Below, piece after piece: positions 38,559-47,228 of a stretch of DNA of 64,000 nt (the first letter of the stretch is position 1; each line of letters begins with the position of its first letter). The notes under the pieces are model-generated. The model made no database searches. It saw only the letters and a list, made by a program, of their open reading frames with translations, and was not told where the DNA came from. Source of the DNA: an uncultured Dehalococcoidia bacterium (GTDB lineage: Bacteria; Chloroflexota; Dehalococcoidia; Lucifugimonadales; UBA3495); NCBI GenBank assembly GCA_951813535.1, contig OX638345.1, positions 4,022,608 through 4,086,607 on the forward strand, read 5' to 3'. The position numbers and the translations under genes were made by a program.

Positions 38559-39641
38559 TCAGGCGGACACGCTGGCCAGGGCCCGTTCCTGGTCGGCGGC
38601 GATCAGGCGATCGATGATGTCGCCGAGGCCCCCGTCCATCAGGCGCTGGACGCCGTGGACCGACAGCCCGATCCGGTGGTCCGTGATCCGGTCCTGCGGG
38701 TAGTTGTACGTGCGGATTTTCTCGCTGCGGTCTCCGCTTCCAATCTGCGCCTTGCGGCTGTTGGAGATGGCGGCCTGGTGTCGCTCCTGTTCCGCCGCAT
38801 ACAACCGGCTGCGCAGTATGGTCATGGCCTTGGACTTGTTCTTGTACTGCGAACGTTCATCCTGGCAGACCACCACCACACCGGTGGGCTCGTGGACGAT
38901 CCTGACCGCCGTTGCGACCTTGTTGACATTCTGGCCGCCGTGGCCGCCGGCGTGGAAGATGTCGATGCGGAGGTCGTCCTCCTTGATGGCCACCTCGACC
39001 TCGTCGGCCTGCGGCAGCACCGCCACGGTAACCGTGGAGGTATGGATGCGACCCTGGGTCTCGGTCTCGGGGACGCGCTGCACGCGGTGCACCCCGGCTT
39101 CGAACTTCAGTCGGCTGAAGGCGTTGTCCCCGTCAACGGAGAAGGCGATACGGCTGAATCCGCCCCGGTCCGACGGATTGGAGTCCAGTATCTCTACCGG
39201 CCAGCCCTGCTCCTGGGAGAAGCGCTGGTACATCCGGTACAGATCGCCGGCGAACAGGGAGGCTTCCTCGCCTCCGGCGGCGGCGTGGATCTCGACGATG
39301 ACGTCCCGCTCGTCGTTCGGGTCCTTCGGGAGCAGTGCGATCTTCAACTGCTGCTCCAACTTGGAGATCCGTTGCTCGACCTCATCCAGCTCCAGCTGGG
39401 CCATTTCCACCAACTCGGGATCGCCGCCCTCGCTCACCAGAGCCTTCAGGTCGGCTTGTTCTTCGAACAGCCTGCGCTGCCGGCTGTCGATGCCCACCAG
39501 CTCTTCCAAGCCGGATCGTTCCCGGTTCAGTTCGCGGAGCCTGGCATAGTCTGCTGCAACTTCCGGTCGCCCCATCTCGTCTTCGATGGACCGGTAACGA
39601 TCCACGATAGGCTGCAACTTGTCGAATATATCTGCCATCAC
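38559..39641 (-). CDS. prfA: peptide chain release factor 1
   Basis: 360 residues, standard RF1 length. An N-terminal coiled-coil region leads to EIHAAAGGEEASLFAGDLYRMY, the HRVQRVPETETQGRIHTSTVTVAV domain signature and the catalytic loop GGHGGQNVNK. The last part ERSQYKNKSKAMTILRSRLY is also conserved. RF1 reads UAA and UAG and triggers peptide release; PrmC, encoded next, methylates its GGQ glutamine. Codon recognition depends on a PxT-type motif in domain 2 which I have not placed with certainty, but length and flanking gene support RF1 over RF2. Confidence 0.94.
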   Translation of the reverse strand: MMADIFDKLQPIVDRYRSIEDEMGRPEVAADYARLRELNRERSGLEELVGIDSRQRRLFEEQADLKALVSEGGDPELVEMAQLELDEVEQRISKLEQQLKIALLPKDPNDERDVIVEIHAAAGGEEASLFAGDLYRMYQRFSQEQGWPVEILDSNPSDRGGFSRIAFSVDGDNAFSRLKFEAGVHRVQRVPETETQGRIHTSTVTVAVLPQADEVEVAIKEDDLRIDIFHAGGHGGQNVNKVATAVRIVHEPTGVVVVCQDERSQYKNKSKAMTILRSRLYAAEQERHQAAISNSRKAQIGSGDRSEKIRTYNYPQDRITDHRIGLSVHGVQRLMDGGLGDIIDRLIAADQERALASVSA

Positions 39642-39797
39642 ACACCGCGCGAAATAGGAAACTGCAACGGGATTATAACTTAGCGCTTGTAACGTCTACA
39701 AGGCGATCATACTCGAAGTGTAAAACGGGTTCGACGTATGGATACAACAGGAGAGAGGACGACAGGGAAATCAACTCGGGATTGACGCGCCGGTACC

Positions 39798-40091
39798 TCA
39801 GTTGGACGGGTTGTTCCCATCCTCTGACTTGTCGTCGCCGCGGCTGCGCAGCCGCGTCACCAGGTCCCAAATGAATGCACCCACTTCGCTGCCCGCCGAT
39901 ACCAGGCCGGAGATCCGCGCCGCCGTATCGAGCATGAGGCACGACGAAGCCTCGAAATTGGTCGCCGCGCGCTTGATTTTGGGATAGATGTTCAGCGTCA
40001 CGACGGTTAGCGCCAATGCCGCTACGGCCACCATCACCGCCATTACGATAATTGCGATATCTCGGATAATCGACACGACGTCAGGCGACAT
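39798..40091 (-). CDS. small single-pass membrane protein
   Basis: 97 residues. One hydrophobic segment at about 10-35 (IAIIVMAVMVAVAALALTVVTL) is followed by a charged cytoplasmic-looking part and an acidic, Asn-rich tail. GGAAGGA lies nine bases before the ATG at 40091. I do not recognise a specific family; the layout resembles DUF948-type envelope proteins often paired with YtxH proteins, and the next gene upstream is YtxH-like. A clear terminator lies between the two, so they may be separately expressed. Confidence 0.6.
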   Translation of the reverse strand: MSPDVVSIIRDIAIIVMAVMVAVAALALTVVTLNIYPKIKRAATNFEASSCLMLDTAARISGLVSAGSEVGAFIWDLVTRLRSRGDDKSEDGNNPSN

Positions 40092-40118
40092 AAACTGCAG
40101 TCCTTCCCGTGTGGGCAC

Positions 40119-40160
40119 AAAAAGTGCCGGGACGACGATCCTTGAACCGTCGTCCCGGCA
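40119..40160 (-). terminator. intrinsic terminator after the YtxH-like gene
   Basis: TGCCGGGACGACG and CGTCGTCCCGGCA form a perfect 13-bp stem with a 10-base loop at 40125-40160. On the minus strand it is followed by CTTTTTG. It ends transcription from the 72-residue gene 12 bases upstream of the stem. Confidence 0.82.
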
Positions 40161-40171
40161 TGCGGCTCAGG

Positions 40172-40390
40172 CTAACCTTCGGTATCCAGTTCCGCGTCGG
40201 TGTCGCCGGCGGCGATACGGCTGCGTATGCGCTGCCAGTAATCGCGGCCGCGCTCGACGGCCTGGTTGGCGCCCTGCGTCAGCGCCTGGCGGGTTTCCCG
40301 TCCGCTGCGGGGCGCCAGCAGCATGCCGAGGCCAACCCCGATGCCGATGCCGGCGGCCAGCAGTATCAAATCACGTTGGGTGCGGTTCAT
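40172..40390 (-). CDS. YtxH-like small membrane protein
   Basis: 72 residues. LILLAAGIGIGVGLGMLLAPRSGRETR is the YtxH signature: a glycine-rich membrane helix ending in LLAP-x-SG-x-ETR. The remaining residues form an amphipathic helix and an acidic tail. AGGAGG stands six bases before the ATG at 40390, which rules out the longer open frame to 40507. YtxH proteins are general-stress membrane proteins of unclear function. Followed by a strong intrinsic terminator. Confidence 0.8.
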   Translation of the reverse strand: MNRTQRDLILLAAGIGIGVGLGMLLAPRSGRETRQALTQGANQAVERGRDYWQRIRSRIAAGDTDAELDTEG

Positions 40391-40414
40391 GTAAGACCTC
40401 CTGAAATTAATTGT

Positions 40415-40527
40415 CCGTACCCAATTATACAACGTGGGGTCGCCTTGGCCGGCGGGCCCATCGTCACCGTTGTTACCGAATTGAGGTCGCGCAGGGTCGA
40501 TTTGCATGTTGCTTCACTGGGTACGCG
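40415..40527. repeat. possible remnant of the dispersed inverted-repeat family
   Basis: TCCGTACCCA at the left and TGGGTACGCGA at the right are inverted and resemble the ends of the type A and B elements. The interior does not match either type. It lies in the otherwise empty 236-base gap between the YtxH-like gene and the MBL hydrolase. Confidence 0.35.
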
Positions 40528-40626
40528 ATCCATAATATATCGCATTAGCAAATACAGTATATTATGTTTAGAGATAAAAATCAACCGCACTTGTTGAGCG
40601 GGCTGCCCCTACCGGCGGGAGTGAAC

Positions 40627-41445
40627 TCAAATCTGTTGCTGCCAGCAGTCCTCTGCCACCGCCACCGGCCCGTCGTACACCGACCGCGCATCCGCCGCCA
40701 GCGGCTCGGTGTGGGTGTGGAACGCGTTGTCGATGTGCGTCAGGGTCAGGGACCCAACTCCGGCCATCTGGGCGATGCGCCCCGCCTCCGCAGCCGTGGC
40801 GTGCGCAACGTTGTCCGCCCGGCTGCGATCTTCCTCCGTGCAGAAGGCCTCGTGGATCAGCAGCGTTGCCCCTTGCGCCAACTCGGCCAACGCTGGACAC
40901 CACCGGGTGTCCCCTGAGAAGACCACCGCGTGCCCACCCGACTCGACCCGCCAGGCCAGCGCGCCGCCGATGTGGTTCACCTCGGTGCATTTCGCGCGCA
41001 CGTCCGGCGTCAGTTGGACCCAATCTCCCGGGGCAGTCGGCCGGAAGGTGATGGACCGGCGCCCATCCTGCCGCAGCGCGCCGTCGGCATCGACAACGAG
41101 CCCCCGCGTCGGCAGGGCCAGCAAGGTGCCGATGTCGCTCAACGCGCGCTCGGAGCCATAGAGCTGCATCGGCTGCTCGGCCGGATTGCGGCGGCTCCGT
41201 TGCATCTCCAGGTGAGGCAGCCCCTCGCAGTGGTCGGGATGGCTGTGGCTCAGGAGGCAGTGGTCGAAGTCGGTGGGCGACATGCCCAGCGCGTGGCCGT
41301 GGCGCAGCACCGTGTTGCCGGATGCAGCGTCCAACAGGATCCGCTCGCCGGTTGGGCAATCCAAAACAATGGCGGTGTGGTTGCGCATGATGCAGCCGCC
41401 CGCTCCGGTGCCCAGGTAGCTTATGGTAAAACCCGCTTCAGCCAT
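40627..41445 (-). CDS. MBL-fold metal-dependent hydrolase (RNase Z-like branch)
   Basis: 272 residues. SHSHPDHCEGL at 66-76 is the HxHxDH zinc motif; VNHIGGALAWRVESGGHAVVFSGDTRWC holds the later His and Asp ligands, and LTHID near the end gives the last His. The domain order fits the RNase Z / arylsulfatase / phosphonate PhnP branch rather than the beta-lactamases. No exosite of tRNase Z is seen, so tRNA processing is not likely. Substrate unknown. Same strand as the dehydrogenase ahead of it, 48 bases apart. Confidence 0.82.
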   Translation of the reverse strand: MAEAGFTISYLGTGAGGCIMRNHTAIVLDCPTGERILLDAASGNTVLRHGHALGMSPTDFDHCLLSHSHPDHCEGLPHLEMQRSRRNPAEQPMQLYGSERALSDIGTLLALPTRGLVVDADGALRQDGRRSITFRPTAPGDWVQLTPDVRAKCTEVNHIGGALAWRVESGGHAVVFSGDTRWCPALAELAQGATLLIHEAFCTEEDRSRADNVAHATAAEAGRIAQMAGVGSLTLTHIDNAFHTHTEPLAADARSVYDGPVAVAEDCWQQQI

Positions 41446-41493
41446 TTCACCCTCCAGTCAAATCCCGTATATCCCGTGCATCGATGTGGACAA

Positions 41494-42501
41494 TCAAGCC
41501 AGCGTGACCCGCGAGTGAGGCAGCACCCCCGGGTTCACCAGGAACTCCGGCATCCGCCCCTGCAGCACGTCCACCGTGGCCCGCGCCGTGCGCACCTCCA
41601 GTTCCAGCACCGACTGCTGGGACAGGAAGGCGACGTGGGGCGTGGCGATCACGTTGTCCATCCCGAACAGCGGATGGTCCGCTGGCGGCGCGGACGATTC
41701 CATCACGTCCAGGCCGGCGCCGGCGATCTGGCCACCTTGCAGCGCGTCGATCAACGCCGGCTCGTCGATGATGGGCCCCCGCGCGCAGTTGATGATGTAC
41801 GCCGACGGTTTCATGAGCCTGAACGCGGTCGCGCCGATGAGTCCCCGAGTCTGCTCGTTCAGGGGAGTGTGTACGGTGACGTAGTCGGACGCAGCCAGCA
41901 GGTCCTCTAGGGCAACGACGCTGACGCCGTCGGGTAGTTGGGCGTCGGACGGCAGGTAGGGGTCGTGGGTCACCACGTTCAGCCCGAAGGCGCGGGCCTT
42001 GTCCGCCACGGCGCGGCCGATGCGCCCGAAACCCACGATGCCGATGGTCTGACCGCGCAGGCGGGTGAGCGGGTGCGGCGAGGGCGTGCCGTCCCAGCGT
42101 CCGGCTTTGGCCACGTTGTCGTAGAACCCCACCTGCCGGTTCCAGGTGAGCAGCAGCGCCATGACGTGGTCGCTGACCTCGTCGACGCAGTAGTCGGGAA
42201 CGTAGGTGACGGGGATGCCCAGCTCGGTGGCCACGTCCACGGCGATGTTGTCCACGCCCACGCCGTACCGGCTGATGACGCGGCACCGCTCCGCCGCCCG
42301 CACCACCTTCGGCGTAACCTGCGCAAAGCAGGTCATGATGCCGTCGCAGTCGGCCGCCAGCGCGGCCAGCGTCGCCTCCGATCCGTCCGGCGCCTCCACC
42401 ACCTCAACGCCATCGCCCAGGCCGGCCACCAGCGCCTCCCGCTCCGGCGCGGTGGAGGGCCAGACGAAGTCGGTGATGAGGATGCGGAACGATTTGTTCA
42501 T
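41494..42501 (-). CDS. D-isomer-specific 2-hydroxyacid dehydrogenase (CtBP-like)
   Basis: 335 residues. The NAD-binding Rossmann motif is GIVGFGRIGRAVADKARAFG. INCARGPIIDEPAL has the substrate-binding Arg, GLDVMESSAPP carries the catalytic Glu, and ATPHVAFLSQQS carries the catalytic His. SRYGVGVDNIAVDVATELGIPVTYVPDYCVDEVSDH is typical of the C-terminal-binding-protein group. It likely reduces a 2-oxo acid or oxidises a D-2-hydroxy acid with NAD(H). Its ATG overlaps the stop of the HicB-like gene ahead (ATGA), so the two are coupled. Confidence 0.88.
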   Translation of the reverse strand: MNKSFRILITDFVWPSTAPEREALVAGLGDGVEVVEAPDGSEATLAALAADCDGIMTCFAQVTPKVVRAAERCRVISRYGVGVDNIAVDVATELGIPVTYVPDYCVDEVSDHVMALLLTWNRQVGFYDNVAKAGRWDGTPSPHPLTRLRGQTIGIVGFGRIGRAVADKARAFGLNVVTHDPYLPSDAQLPDGVSVVALEDLLAASDYVTVHTPLNEQTRGLIGATAFRLMKPSAYIINCARGPIIDEPALIDALQGGQIAGAGLDVMESSAPPADHPLFGMDNVIATPHVAFLSQQSVLELEVRTARATVDVLQGRMPEFLVNPGVLPHSRVTLA

Positions 42502-42713
42502 ACCGCTACGACCATCGTTTCAAACCGCTCCTCGGGAACCGGCAAGCCACCTTCTTCAAGGACGGCGATGCAGAGTTTTATCGCTTCCTTGATGTTGGCA
42601 ATGGCTTCCTGCCGCGTTTCGCCCTGGCTCACGCAGCCGGGAAGACTGGGGCATTCCACCACCCAAAAGCCATCTTCTCCCGGATAAAGCACTACCTGGC
42701 GCATCGTTATCAC
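42498..42713 (-). CDS. HicB-like protein (type II antitoxin fold)
   Basis: 71 residues. VVLYPGEDGFWVVECPSLPGCVSQGETRQEAIANIKEAIKLCI is the HicB-like RNase H-like fold: a beta hairpin ending in PGC, then a helix. No DNA-binding tail is present, so this is the short form that is widespread outside toxin-antitoxin pairs. No HicA toxin gene (short dsRBD-like with catalytic His) is adjacent. It overlaps the dehydrogenase start and follows another HicB-like gene by nine bases. Confidence 0.82.
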   Translation of the reverse strand: MITMRQVVLYPGEDGFWVVECPSLPGCVSQGETRQEAIANIKEAIKLCIAVLEEGGLPVPEERFETMVVAV

Positions 42714-42722
42714 ATCCTGCGG

Positions 42723-42974
42723 CTACGACAGCCGTCGCAGCACCTCTTCGGCAGAGGCCACCTCGGAAAACAGTTCCACCGCCTCGATGAGATTGTCGCG
42801 CGCCTCGGCTACGGTGTCACCCTGGCTGGCGATGTCCAACTCGGGGCAGAGGGCGACGTAGCCGTCGCCTTCGCGTTCAATGATGGTAGTTAGCGCTTGC
42901 ACCGGCGCGTCGCTCCTATCCGTCATAATTTTTGATATCCACCTGTTGGTTTCAGGCTCCCCAAATCTCATCAA
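42723..42974 (-). CDS. second HicB-like protein
   Basis: 83 residues from the longest start, 67 from the ATG at 42926 (MTDRSDAPVQ), which I slightly prefer because it does not overlap the ATPase gene. TTIIEREGDGYVALCPELDIASQGDTVAEARDNLIEAVELFSE is again the HicB-like fold, with PELDIASQG in place of PGC. Two HicB-like genes in tandem without a HicA are seen here. The AAA ATPase upstream ends within 30 bases or overlaps by 23, depending on the start. Confidence 0.78.
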   Translation of the reverse strand: MMRFGEPETNRWISKIMTDRSDAPVQALTTIIEREGDGYVALCPELDIASQGDTVAEARDNLIEAVELFSEVASAEEVLRRLS

Positions 42975-44784
42975 GAAGTTCGAATATCACGGAAAAGCCT
43001 GCAAAATCGTTAGCATCACCGTTGGCACAAAGCCAATCGCACAGATTGGTCTTCTCGTCGGCGTTGACGACCCATTGTTCCGGGATCGTGACAGGATCAC
43101 CGCGCAGCGTTGACGGGTGCTCAGGAGTGACGTCGATGAATGCCGGTTTATCGTGCATGGCCTTTTTGAGCGTGCTGTGGCTGAAAAGATTTTCGACTCC
43201 TCTTTTGATTGGGTTTTCAGGTGCAATGGGAACCACTCGCCTAAAAACGTTGCCTTCCGCGTCGTTGGTCGCCCTGCTGTCGCAATCGTGCAGGACTACA
43301 ACTTTTTCCGGTGTCAGATCCGCGCCAAGCAATTGAGTACTGTTCCAAATTTTTGTGAGTTGACTGTCCCCTCCAGCGGGCCGAAATTCGACGCGTTCTA
43401 TTGTCGATGATTTCCCTAGCAACTCAGCCGCTCTTTGGATGTACTTAACGTCTGTTACGCCATCAACAAACACCAAAGGTTTTTGGGACTCCTTGATTGC
43501 AGTCCTAACATCATTTGAGAACCTGATCGTTTCAGCAAAGGCTTGGTACGCAACTCCGAATTCGCTAAACTCCTCTGGACTGATTTGGTTCCCGTGCGGC
43601 AGCCTGTAAAGGCCAAAGCCATCGACCCCGAACTCCCGTTGCATTCCCAGAACAAACAGAGGCGAATGACTAGTTACGATAAACTGGACGTTCGGAAAAA
43701 GCTTTATCATCTTAGGAAGTACGTCGTATTGATGCATCGCGTGTAGGTGGAGATCGACCTCGTCCACCACTACAATGCCTTTCACGTCTCCCAGTGAAAC
43801 GAACGAGCCATCGCATAGGTCAAAATCGCGTAGTATAGATAGAAATATGTTCAGCAAAGACGTTTCGCCAGAAGACAATTGAAAAATGTTCGGGACAATT
43901 ATTTGCTCATCTCTTACAATAGAAACGGTCCGGTTTGATCTCCTACCGATACCAAGACGAATATTAGGGCCCCCATTGATAACGAGCCTGACAATTTCTA
44001 AGGCATTCCGATAAGTGGTCTCGGATTGGCCAGAGTAACCCAGGAAAAGCGGAAGCGCGATCGTTCGGGTAGTGTCGTCCTGTTGAACGGGAACGTCATA
44101 GTTTTGAATTTGCATTTCAAAAGCGGCACGATCATAAATCACCTCAAACAGCCAATTCTGATTATCTCGCAGTGGGGAATAATTGGTTATCACCCTGTCA
44201 GGGTAACCTGTAGTGTGATGCAGGTTCATGTATTCTGCTTTGGTGTTCAGGTTTTGTTCGTTTAACCAAGCTGGTTCCTCGTATCGATTTGGGGGAAAAT
44301 AAAGAGCGCAGTTTGCTCTCATTGCATCTCTGATCTTCACCTCGTCAAGGGCATCCTTCGTTGGCCCAGAGAAGTAGTCACTTTCCCCTGACTGTATTGC
44401 ACTCCAAGCTACCTGCGCATCGCTATGTTCTATGTTGGACGGTACTGGCGCTCCATGCGGTTTTCTGACCCGAATTCGCATTTCTCTGATCGAGATTTCT
44501 CCGCTGTAATCGACTTGAGCAAAATAGTAATCCCGTTGGAAACGGATGTAAGCGTTGCTTCGCAATTTGAACACTTTCCCGGATTGAACATCGGGGTTCT
44601 CCGGGAATGCGACACTCCGCGCTGATATCAATCCATTGACGATGTGGGACAACGCTATGCTTTTGCCCGCCCCGGTTTCCCCTACGAAAATCACGGGTTT
44701 TGGTTGCTCACCGTCGAACGGGAATGAGATATCGATATTCTCAATCGGCCCGTAGTTGATGAGTTGGATTCTAGTCGCGTACAT
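42952..44784 (-). CDS. AAA-family ATPase with OLD/TOPRIM-like C-terminus
   Basis: 610 residues. Walker A is GETGAGKS near residue 36, the ABC-type signature is LSSGETSLLNI, the Walker B is GIVVVDEVDLHLHAM, and the switch His is in VTSHSP. The C-terminal 170 residues begin KPLVFVDGVTDVKYIQRA and contain VVLHDCDS, a TOPRIM-like acidic arrangement, as in OLD-family nucleases and retron/PARIS-type ATPases. The DNA is visibly AT-richer than its neighbours and the gene is not syntenic with them. No second gene of a known defence pair is next to it. Probably an acquired defence or DNA-processing protein; activity unproven. Confidence 0.8.
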   Translation of the reverse strand: MYATRIQLINYGPIENIDISFPFDGEQPKPVIFVGETGAGKSIALSHIVNGLISARSVAFPENPDVQSGKVFKLRSNAYIRFQRDYYFAQVDYSGEISIREMRIRVRKPHGAPVPSNIEHSDAQVAWSAIQSGESDYFSGPTKDALDEVKIRDAMRANCALYFPPNRYEEPAWLNEQNLNTKAEYMNLHHTTGYPDRVITNYSPLRDNQNWLFEVIYDRAAFEMQIQNYDVPVQQDDTTRTIALPLFLGYSGQSETTYRNALEIVRLVINGGPNIRLGIGRRSNRTVSIVRDEQIIVPNIFQLSSGETSLLNIFLSILRDFDLCDGSFVSLGDVKGIVVVDEVDLHLHAMHQYDVLPKMIKLFPNVQFIVTSHSPLFVLGMQREFGVDGFGLYRLPHGNQISPEEFSEFGVAYQAFAETIRFSNDVRTAIKESQKPLVFVDGVTDVKYIQRAAELLGKSSTIERVEFRPAGGDSQLTKIWNSTQLLGADLTPEKVVVLHDCDSRATNDAEGNVFRRVVPIAPENPIKRGVENLFSHSTLKKAMHDKPAFIDVTPEHPSTLRGDPVTIPEQWVVNADEKTNLCDWLCANGDANDFAGFSVIFELLDEIWGA

Positions 44785-44871
44785 GGATATTGTGTCCGTT
44801 GTGCTGTATTTGAGTGTCCGAGCGTTTCGCCATCAATGTTATCAGGCAGTAACTCAAGACGCAGATGGCAC

Positions 44872-46479
44872 CTACGTAAACGGCGTCGGCATCATGCTCA
44901 CCGGCACCTCGATGAGGCTGGGGGCGTCGGCGGCCAGGGCTTCGCGGAGGGCCGACTCCAAGGCCTCCGGTCCCTCGGCGCGGGCGGCGCGGACGCCGTA
45001 GGCCTCGGCCAGTTTGACGAAGTCGGGGTTGTGCAGCTCGGCACCCACCGCGCGGCCGTTGAACTGGTTCACCTGGTCGCGCAGCACGTTGCCGTAGGCG
45101 CTGTCGTTGAATACCACCGCCACCGCGTTGATGCCGTGCTGCACTGCCGTGGCCAACTCCTGCGAGTTGAACAGGAACCCGCCGTCGCCGCACAGGGCCA
45201 CCACCGGCCGGTCCGGCTGCGCCACCTTGGCCCCCAACGCCGTGGGGTAGGCGTAGCCCAGGTTGCCCGAGTAGCTGGACGTGATGAAGGTGCGCGGCTC
45301 GTAGGTGGGCCAGAAAGCGCGGGCGTAGTAGCCCAGCTGGGTCATGCCCGACACCAGGATGCCGTCTTCCGGCACCGCGGCGCGCACCGCCGCCAGGTAA
45401 GACTCCTGGGGCTCGGGCCGAATTGCGCTCTCCGCTCGCCGCCGGCGCAGGGCATCGGTCTCGGCCGCAAAGGACGGGCGCGATCCCAAATCGATGCTCT
45501 CGGCCAGCTTGGCGTCCACCTGCTCCATCACCGTGCGGGCGTCGCCGGCGATGCCGTAGGTGTTCTCCCAGTTGCGGCCCAGCTCGTCGGCGTCGATATC
45601 GATCTGCACCACCCGCTGTCCGTCGAGCCACATGGGGAAGGCCATGCGGCTGCCCACGCCCAGGATGACGTCGAAGTTGGGTTCCTCCTTGGCCACGGGG
45701 TCATTGCGCAGCCGCAACGCGCCCAGCGCCAGGGGATGCCGGTCGTCGATGACGCCCTTGCCCTCTGCGGTGGTGATCACCGGCGCCTGCAACCGCTCGG
45801 CCAGCCGCACCAGCGCCTGCGAGCCTTCCGACGATATGACGCCGCCGCCGGCCCAGATCAAAGGACGTCGCGCGCCGGCCAGGATGCGGGCCGCTTCGGC
45901 CACCTGCTCGTCCGATGCTGCAGGCCGTGGGTAGCCCTCCGCCTCGATAAGAGAGACCTCGCGCTGTTCCGCCATGGTCTCCGGCGGCATCTCGATCTCC
46001 ACGGGACGGGGCCTGCCGGTGGTCAGCTGCCGGAAGGCCTCGTGCACCGCCTCGGGCGCTTCCTCCGCGGTCATCATCCGCCGCACGTACTTGGTGATGG
46101 GGCGGATGCAGTCCTGCTGGTCGTTAACCTCGTGCAGGATGCCCCGGTCCGCGCCGATCAGGTCGCGCTCGATCTGGCCCGATACCACCAGCACCGGCGA
46201 CGACGCCGAGTAGGCCGTGCTGATCGCCGCCGAGGCGTTCAGCAACCCAGGGCCCGGCACCATGAGCGCGGTGCCCACACCGCCGCTGGCCCGGGCGTAG
46301 CCGTCGGCCATGTACGCGGTGGCCTGCTCGTGCCGCGTGGTGATCAGGCGGATGCCCGGCACGTCGTTCAGCGCGTCCAGCGCGTGGTAGAGCTGCACGC
46401 CGGGCAGCCCGAAGATGACGCGCACCCCCTCCAGGTACAGAGAGCGCATGAGAGCCTGGCCGCCGGTCATGGTGGGCAT
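44872..46479 (-). CDS. thiamine pyrophosphate-dependent enzyme (acetolactate synthase-like)
   Basis: About 535 residues. The N-terminal Pyr domain has GVRVIFGLPGVQ and RHEQATAYMADGYARASG with the catalytic Glu. The middle domain has WAGGGVISS, and the PP domain has the TPP/Mg motif GDGGFLFNSQELATAVQHG through NDSAYG. Such proteins decarboxylate 2-oxo acids (acetolactate synthase, benzoylformate decarboxylase, glyoxylate carboligase group). I chose ATG 46479, with AGGAAGG seven bases upstream; the frame is open to 46626. A stand-alone gene without the ilvN regulatory subunit, so catabolic use seems more likely than isoleucine/valine synthesis. Confidence 0.87.
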   Translation of the reverse strand: MPTMTGGQALMRSLYLEGVRVIFGLPGVQLYHALDALNDVPGIRLITTRHEQATAYMADGYARASGGVGTALMVPGPGLLNASAAISTAYSASSPVLVVSGQIERDLIGADRGILHEVNDQQDCIRPITKYVRRMMTAEEAPEAVHEAFRQLTTGRPRPVEIEMPPETMAEQREVSLIEAEGYPRPAASDEQVAEAARILAGARRPLIWAGGGVISSEGSQALVRLAERLQAPVITTAEGKGVIDDRHPLALGALRLRNDPVAKEEPNFDVILGVGSRMAFPMWLDGQRVVQIDIDADELGRNWENTYGIAGDARTVMEQVDAKLAESIDLGSRPSFAAETDALRRRRAESAIRPEPQESYLAAVRAAVPEDGILVSGMTQLGYYARAFWPTYEPRTFITSSYSGNLGYAYPTALGAKVAQPDRPVVALCGDGGFLFNSQELATAVQHGINAVAVVFNDSAYGNVLRDQVNQFNGRAVGAELHNPDFVKLAEAYGVRAARAEGPEALESALREALAADAPSLIEVPVSMMPTPFT

Positions 46480-46555
46480 GATGAAACCTTCCTGAATGCA
46501 ATGATTGAGCCCGACGCAGCGGGCCAACTTACGATAGCACAGCGCTCCCGGCCTG

Positions 46556-46774
46556 TCATTTGAGCGCGCCAGTTGTGGTCGGAGCCAGGGCGTCCAGCAG
46601 GGTCCGAGTGGCCAATGCCACGTCATCCACTGCCTGGTCGAATGCCGGCGCGTTGGCGCGAGACGGCTGCCGGTACCCGCTGATCTTGCGGACGAACTGC
46701 AGCGCCGCCTCTCTCACCTCGATATCGGTGGCCAGAGTGTCGGCTCTTCGCAGGGTCTTGATGCTTCGGCACAT
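46556..46774 (-). CDS. DUF2277 family protein
   Basis: 72 residues. The start MCRSIKTLRRAD, the helix EVREAALQFVRKISGYRQPSRAN and the end VDDVALATRTLLDAL match DUF2277 very well. AAAGGAGATAATCAC precedes the ATG. A small all-helical cytoplasmic protein of unknown function, common in actinobacteria and Chloroflexota. Divergent from the tautomerase-like pair. Confidence 0.85.
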   Translation of the reverse strand: MCRSIKTLRRADTLATDIEVREAALQFVRKISGYRQPSRANAPAFDQAVDDVALATRTLLDALAPTTTGALK

Positions 46775-46870
46775 GTGATTATCTCCTTTGATTGGGAAAG
46801 CGCGATTGCCGCGTCGCTCGTGCCTATGTTACCCTTCCGCAACAATCATCTGTCGCGTTCGGAAGGGTCG

Positions 46871-47200
46871 ATGATCACGTTCAACTGCACCGTCCAGGAG
46901 GGGATTGTCCCCGAAGATCTGCGCCCCCGGCTGGCTTCCGAGTTGGCCCGCATCACCACAGGTTTCGTGGGCGGCAACCCCGACGAGGTATCGGTCAACT
47001 GGATCGAGATTCCCCATGGTTTCGGCTTCCGCGGCGGCCGGTTGTCCACCACGTCCGCCGTGCGTGGAGAGATCCCGCCCGGCCTGCAGCAGGAAACCCG
47101 CGTGGAACTCATGAAGTCCCTCCAGGATATGTGGATGGACCTCACCGGCTGCACCACCGACGAGTTGGTCGTGTCCGCCCGCGACCGACGCGACAACTAG
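46871..47200 (+). CDS. tautomerase-superfamily-like protein lacking Pro1
   Basis: 109 residues from ATG 46871, which follows GGAAGGGTCG. FNCTVQEGIVPEDLRPRLASELARITTGFVGGNPDEVSVNWIEIP has the beta-alpha-beta layout of the MIF/4-oxalocrotonate tautomerase fold, and the second half repeats it. After Met comes Ile, not the Pro1 that serves as the catalytic base. It is 28 bases ahead of another tautomerase-like gene that does have Pro1, so the two may form a heteromer, as in some alpha/beta hexameric tautomerases. Function unknown. Confidence 0.65.
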   Translation: MITFNCTVQEGIVPEDLRPRLASELARITTGFVGGNPDEVSVNWIEIPHGFGFRGGRLSTTSAVRGEIPPGLQQETRVELMKSLQDMWMDLTGCTTDELVVSARDRRDN

Positions 47201-47228
47201 CCCAACAATCCGGCACAAGGAGCAGACC

